A stretch of 64,000 nucleotides of DNA from a bacterium (GTDB taxonomy: Bacteria; Planctomycetota; UBA1135; UBA2386): NCBI GenBank assembly GCA_030432695.1, contig JAUILN010000015.1, positions 1 through 64,000 on the forward strand. Reading direction: 5' to 3'. The translations under genes and the position numbers were made by a program. Under the pieces are notes generated by a model. That model had not been told where the DNA came from. It saw nothing but the letters and a program-made list of their open reading frames with translations, and ran no database searches. Numbering within the stretch: position 1 is the stretch's first letter; each line of letters opens with the position of its first letter. Positions 61,333 to 64,000 of this stretch are shown here, piece after piece.

Positions 61333-62424
61333 ACGGCAAGGTCGCGCGCCGCCGAGGACCGAGCGGACCAGCGCCGCGCGGCGGGCGTCGCGCGCCGCGG
61401 GGTCGAGGCGGGCCCGACACAGGCGCTGTAGGTGGGCCGGCTGCGACAACAGCAGGATCTGGTCGAGTTCCCGCGCGGTGAGGTCGTCGATCAGGCCGGC
61501 GTGGACCCCGAAGCGCACCGCCGAGAGGTTGTTGAGGCACTCTTCGGTGTTCAAGATCCGGGCGTTCTGCAGGGTGCCCAGCGCGCGGTGGATCCGGTCA
61601 AGGGTCTGGGTGCGCCGCGCGCCCGACAGCAGCGCGTCGCGGACCCGGCGCTCCCACTCGACCAGCTTCTCGACCGCGGTCGAGACGTCGTCGAGGACCT
61701 CGTCCTCGGTGCGGCCCAGGGTGATCTGGTTGCTGACCTGGTAGAAGTCGCCGAGCGCACGGCTGCCCTCACCGTAGAGGCCGCGCACCGCCAGGTGGAT
61801 CTTCTGCGCCGAGTTGGCGGCCTTCTCGATCTCGTCGCTCCAGACCAGGCCGGGCAGGTGGACCATCACCGAGGCCCGCAGGCCGGTGCCGACGTTGGTG
61901 GGGCAGGAGGTGAGGAAGCCGAACTCCTCGCTGAATGCGACCGGGATGCGCTGGATCAGCAGGTCGTCGAGTCGTTCGGCCACCCGGTAGGCCTCGGCGA
62001 CCCGCAGGCCGGATTGGAACACCTGGATCCTGAGGTGGTCCTCCTCGTTGACCATCACCGCGATCGACTCGGCGTCGTCGAAGCCGACGCTGCGCGGCCG
62101 GGCGACGTGGGCGAGTTCGCGGCTGATCAGGTGGCGCTCGACCAGGACCTCGCGCTCCAGCGGCTCGAGGTCGGTCAGCTCGTGCAGGCGCAGCGGCTCG
62201 GCGAGTGGCAGCGCCGCGAGAGTCTGGCGCAAGAACGCGTCCAGGTCGCGGGCCTCGTCGGTGTCCATCTGCGGCGAGAACCGGTAGCCCTGCACGTTGC
62301 GCGCGAAGCGGACCCGCGTGCACAGCGCGATCTCGACGGCAGGTCCGACCCCCCCGAGCCACTCGCCGAGCGCCGTGCCGGTTGGAACCTGTGGGATCTC
62401 GTCTTCGCCTGGTCCGGGTGCCAA
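61318..62424 (-). CDS. mcsB: Protein arginine kinase
   Basis: The protein has 368 residues from TTG 62424, 1 base after the mcsA stop; the same frame starts at GTG 62463 inside mcsA. It is a guanidino-kinase fold enzyme that phosphorylates Arg on client proteins, marking them for ClpC-ClpP. Motifs: LCTRVRFARNVQGYRF (ATP-binding Arg), FLTSCPTNVGTGLRASVMVHLP (catalytic Cys loop), GLYGEGSRALGDFYQVSNQITLG. The C-terminal Asp-Pro-Glu-Phe end belongs to the 17-bp repeat. The order mcsA-mcsB-clpC is conserved from Firmicutes. Normal length. Confidence 0.93.
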   Translation of the reverse strand: MAPGPGEDEIPQVPTGTALGEWLGGVGPAVEIALCTRVRFARNVQGYRFSPQMDTDEARDLDAFLRQTLAALPLAEPLRLHELTDLEPLEREVLVERHLISRELAHVARPRSVGFDDAESIAVMVNEEDHLRIQVFQSGLRVAEAYRVAERLDDLLIQRIPVAFSEEFGFLTSCPTNVGTGLRASVMVHLPGLVWSDEIEKAANSAQKIHLAVRGLYGEGSRALGDFYQVSNQITLGRTEDEVLDDVSTAVEKLVEWERRVRDALLSGARRTQTLDRIHRALGTLQNARILNTEECLNNLSAVRFGVHAGLIDDLTARELDQILLLSQPAHLQRLCRARLDPAARDARRAALVRSVLGGARPCRDPEF

Positions 62425-62425
62425 G

Positions 62426-62989
62426 TCAGATTCCCCCGGGCCTCGCCGAGTCCTGGGGCGCACCGCTTCCCAGCTTGCGGATCTCGTCGCGTAGACGAGC
62501 TGCCTCCTCGTAGTCCTCGGCCTCGACCGCGGCGCGCAGTCGCTGGTGCAGATCTGTCAACGTGACAGGGTCGGGTGCCGTCCTGTCGGTCTTCGACGGG
62601 AACCGACCGCGGTGCGTCACCGCGTCGTGGACCCGGTCGAGGAGTCGCAGCAGGTGCGGCTTGAAGACCTCGTAGCAGCGCGGGCACCCGAGTCGGCCGC
62701 GCTCCCGGAACGCCTGCAGGGTGGTCGCGCAGCCCGGGCAGGTGGTCTGCGCGGTGCGGGTGCCGGGAGTGGTCGGCTTGGCCTTCAGTCCGGCGGACAG
62801 GTGCTGCAGGATCTCGGCGGTCATCCCGAGCGAGGCCTGCTTGGGTTGCAACACGCCGAGCGCCTCGGCGGCCGCCTCGCAGAGCAGCTGCTTCTTGACC
62901 ACCTTGCCGCCCTCGACGTCGAGGACGTGGACGGTCGGCGCCCCGTTCTCACACTGGGCGTTCCCGCAGTGGGTGCACTTCGGCTGCAT
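62426..62989 (-). CDS. mcsA: McsB activator with zinc-binding and UVR motifs
   Basis: The protein has 187 residues. An N-terminal CTHCGNAQC cluster and a second pair CPGCATTL...LGCPRCYEVF form zinc sites. The C-terminal UVR motif (about 150-180, LRAAVEAEDYEEAARLRDEIRKL) binds McsB or ClpC. It activates the arginine kinase and adapts substrates. ATG 62989 was chosen because it directly precedes the Cys cluster; the frame runs back to 63034. A TACCGT box lies about 60 bases upstream. No ctsR repressor gene is adjacent, murD takes that place. Confidence 0.9.
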   Translation of the reverse strand: MQPKCTHCGNAQCENGAPTVHVLDVEGGKVVKKQLLCEAAAEALGVLQPKQASLGMTAEILQHLSAGLKAKPTTPGTRTAQTTCPGCATTLQAFRERGRLGCPRCYEVFKPHLLRLLDRVHDAVTHRGRFPSKTDRTAPDPVTLTDLHQRLRAAVEAEDYEEAARLRDEIRKLGSGAPQDSARPGGI

Positions 62990-63073
62990 CGTCGGTCTCC
63001 GGGGGCCGGTCGCGCGGTTCGACCGGGCCGCCACACGGTAATGCGAGGGGCCCGACCTTGCGAGCGGCGACGG

Positions 63074-64000
63074 TCATCCGCGGTGCTCACCGAGTCGCTG
63101 GCGGAACCAGCCGCGGAACGCCTCGGCGCGGGCCCGGAAGTTCGGCCACTGGTCGAACGACGCGAACGCCGGGCTGAACAGCAGGGTCGCGGTGCGTCGA
63201 CCGTGACCGGCCGCGGTCGCGGCGCGGGCGCACGCGTCTTCGAGTCGCTCGTCGACCGTGACCTCGAGGTCGAGGCGTCGCAGCGCGGCCGCGAGGTCCT
63301 CGGCCACCGCGCCGAAGAGGTGGGCGGTGGCCAGGTACGGCGCGAGTTCAGCGGCCTGCGCGGGCAGCGCCTCGGGGCCTTCCTTGCTCTTGCCGCCGCC
63401 GACCCAGTGCACCGGGCCGGGTAGTCCACGGAGCGCGGAGACGGTCGACTCGACCGCGGTCGACACGCCGTTGTCGAACACGCGCAGCGCGCCGAGCGAG
63501 CCGAGCTGCTGCAGGCGGTAGGGCAGCGGTGCGGTCGTGACCAGACCGAGGGCGGCGCGCGCCGGGTCGGCGTCGAAGCCGTGCACCGCGGCGAGCAGCG
63601 CGGCGCGGGCATTCGCCGCCTGGAAGTCGCCCTGCACCCGGAGCGCGCTCCGGTGGAACGTCGGCTGCGGTGCGCCGGCCAGCCACTGCCAGCCCACGGG
63701 ATCACCCCAGGCGGCGAGATCCTCGGGTCCGTGCTGGTCGAGCGGCGCGTGGCGGAGGCGGAGCGGGGCCGATGTGGAGAACCCGCTGGCGATCGGGTCG
63801 TCGGCCTGGTGGACCACGAACCGCCGCGCTGCGGCCGCCGCGCGCGACTTGGCCGCGTGGTAGCTGGCGAGCGTGCCGTGGCGGTCGAGGTGGTCGCGGG
63901 TCACCGGGGTGAACACCGCGCCGTCCACCGGGTGTCGCGCCGGGTCGAGGCGCTCGAGTTGGAAGCTCGAGATCTCGACCACCGCGACCTGGTCCCGGTC
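63074..64000 (-). CDS. murD: UDP-N-acetylmuramoylalanine-D-glutamate ligase (C-terminal part, cut by window end)
   Basis: At least 308 residues are visible; the N-terminus lies beyond base 64000. MurD joins D-Glu to UDP-MurNAc-Ala with ATP in peptidoglycan synthesis. VVEISSFQLERL, VFTPVTRDHLDRHGTLASYHAAKSRA, GDFQAANARAALLAA, PYRLQQLG, and LLFSPAFASFDQWPNFRARAEAF are MurD motifs. The usual DSKATN (whose Lys contacts substrate) is replaced by DNGVSTAVEST, an alternative form also seen in some MurD lineages. Its presence indicates that this organism makes peptidoglycan. Confidence 0.9.
   Translation of the reverse strand, partial: DRDQVAVVEISSFQLERLDPARHPVDGAVFTPVTRDHLDRHGTLASYHAAKSRAAAAARRFVVHQADDPIASGFSTSAPLRLRHAPLDQHGPEDLAAWGDPVGWQWLAGAPQPTFHRSALRVQGDFQAANARAALLAAVHGFDADPARAALGLVTTAPLPYRLQQLGSLGALRVFDNGVSTAVESTVSALRGLPGPVHWVGGGKSKEGPEALPAQAAELAPYLATAHLFGAVAEDLAAALRRLDLEVTVDERLEDACARAATAAGHGRRTATLLFSPAFASFDQWPNFRARAEAFRGWFRQRLGEHRG

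Overview
The window is strongly GC-rich chromosomal DNA with densely packed genes, frequent GTG and TTG starts, and many 4-base stop/start overlaps (ATGA, GTGA, TTGA). The gene content fits a planctomycete-like bacterium. It has an SBBP beta-propeller protein with dockerin-like repeats, an FG-GAP protein remnant, a DUF6677-like membrane protein, an ECF sigma factor fused to a membrane-anchored extracellular part, a long-form GAPDH, a PPi-type phosphofructokinase and a GH127 glycosidase. The assignment is inference; no rRNA or marker phylogeny is available. I saw no phage, insertion sequence or CRISPR array.

Layout. 1-8.4 kb: a 5'-truncated FG-GAP gene, a secreted SBBP protein overlapping thiD, then reverse-strand genes (DUF4112 protein, exported protein of unknown function, long-chain acyl-CoA synthetase). 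8.5 kb: tRNA-Gly(GCC) with a readable promoter. 8.9-16.8 kb: a LOG-domain protein with a large unknown N-terminal region, orphan EboE, sialidase, and a convergent GH127 glycosidase. 17-22.5 kb: ABC ATPase, FtsX-type permease with a His-rich loop and DUF3299 protein, resembling a zinc-uptake set, followed by a degenerate HD-GYP membrane protein and a lipoprotein. 22.5-23.3 kb: 716 bases without a gene. 23.3-29.9 kb: HyuA, plsY-gpsA (phospholipid synthesis), S9 peptidase and an unknown protein. 30-33.6 kb: two tandem POT-family transporters. 33.6-38.4 kb, reverse: RHH DNA-binding protein, SPFH protein, DinG-type helicase, two DUF3592 proteins. 38.7-45 kb: CAP-domain exported protein, phosphofructokinase, a large exported protein. 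45-49.3 kb: DUF423, xylB, DUF6677-like pair, dprA. 49.5-58.4 kb: the ECF-sigma fusion, GAPDH, a small membrane protein, a lipoprotein, an M28 peptidase and a transglutaminase-like protein. 58.4-64 kb, reverse: murD (cut by the window edge), mcsA, mcsB and clpC, a protein-arginine phosphorylation/Clp proteolysis cluster without ctsR.

The most unusual signals are non-coding. (1) Four copies of a long hairpin with core GGTGCC(T/A)GGCAC sit at or within about 15 bases of stop codons; their outer arms differ between copies but remain complementary. (2) Short tandem duplications copy the 3' end of a gene, stop codon included (mcsB three times, GH127 twice). (3) A recurrent CGTAGACTG motif and TANNNT boxes lie so close to some start codons that leaderless mRNAs are likely. 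(4) A perfect 12-bp palindrome upstream of the SPFH-RHH gene pair is a candidate operator for the RHH protein.
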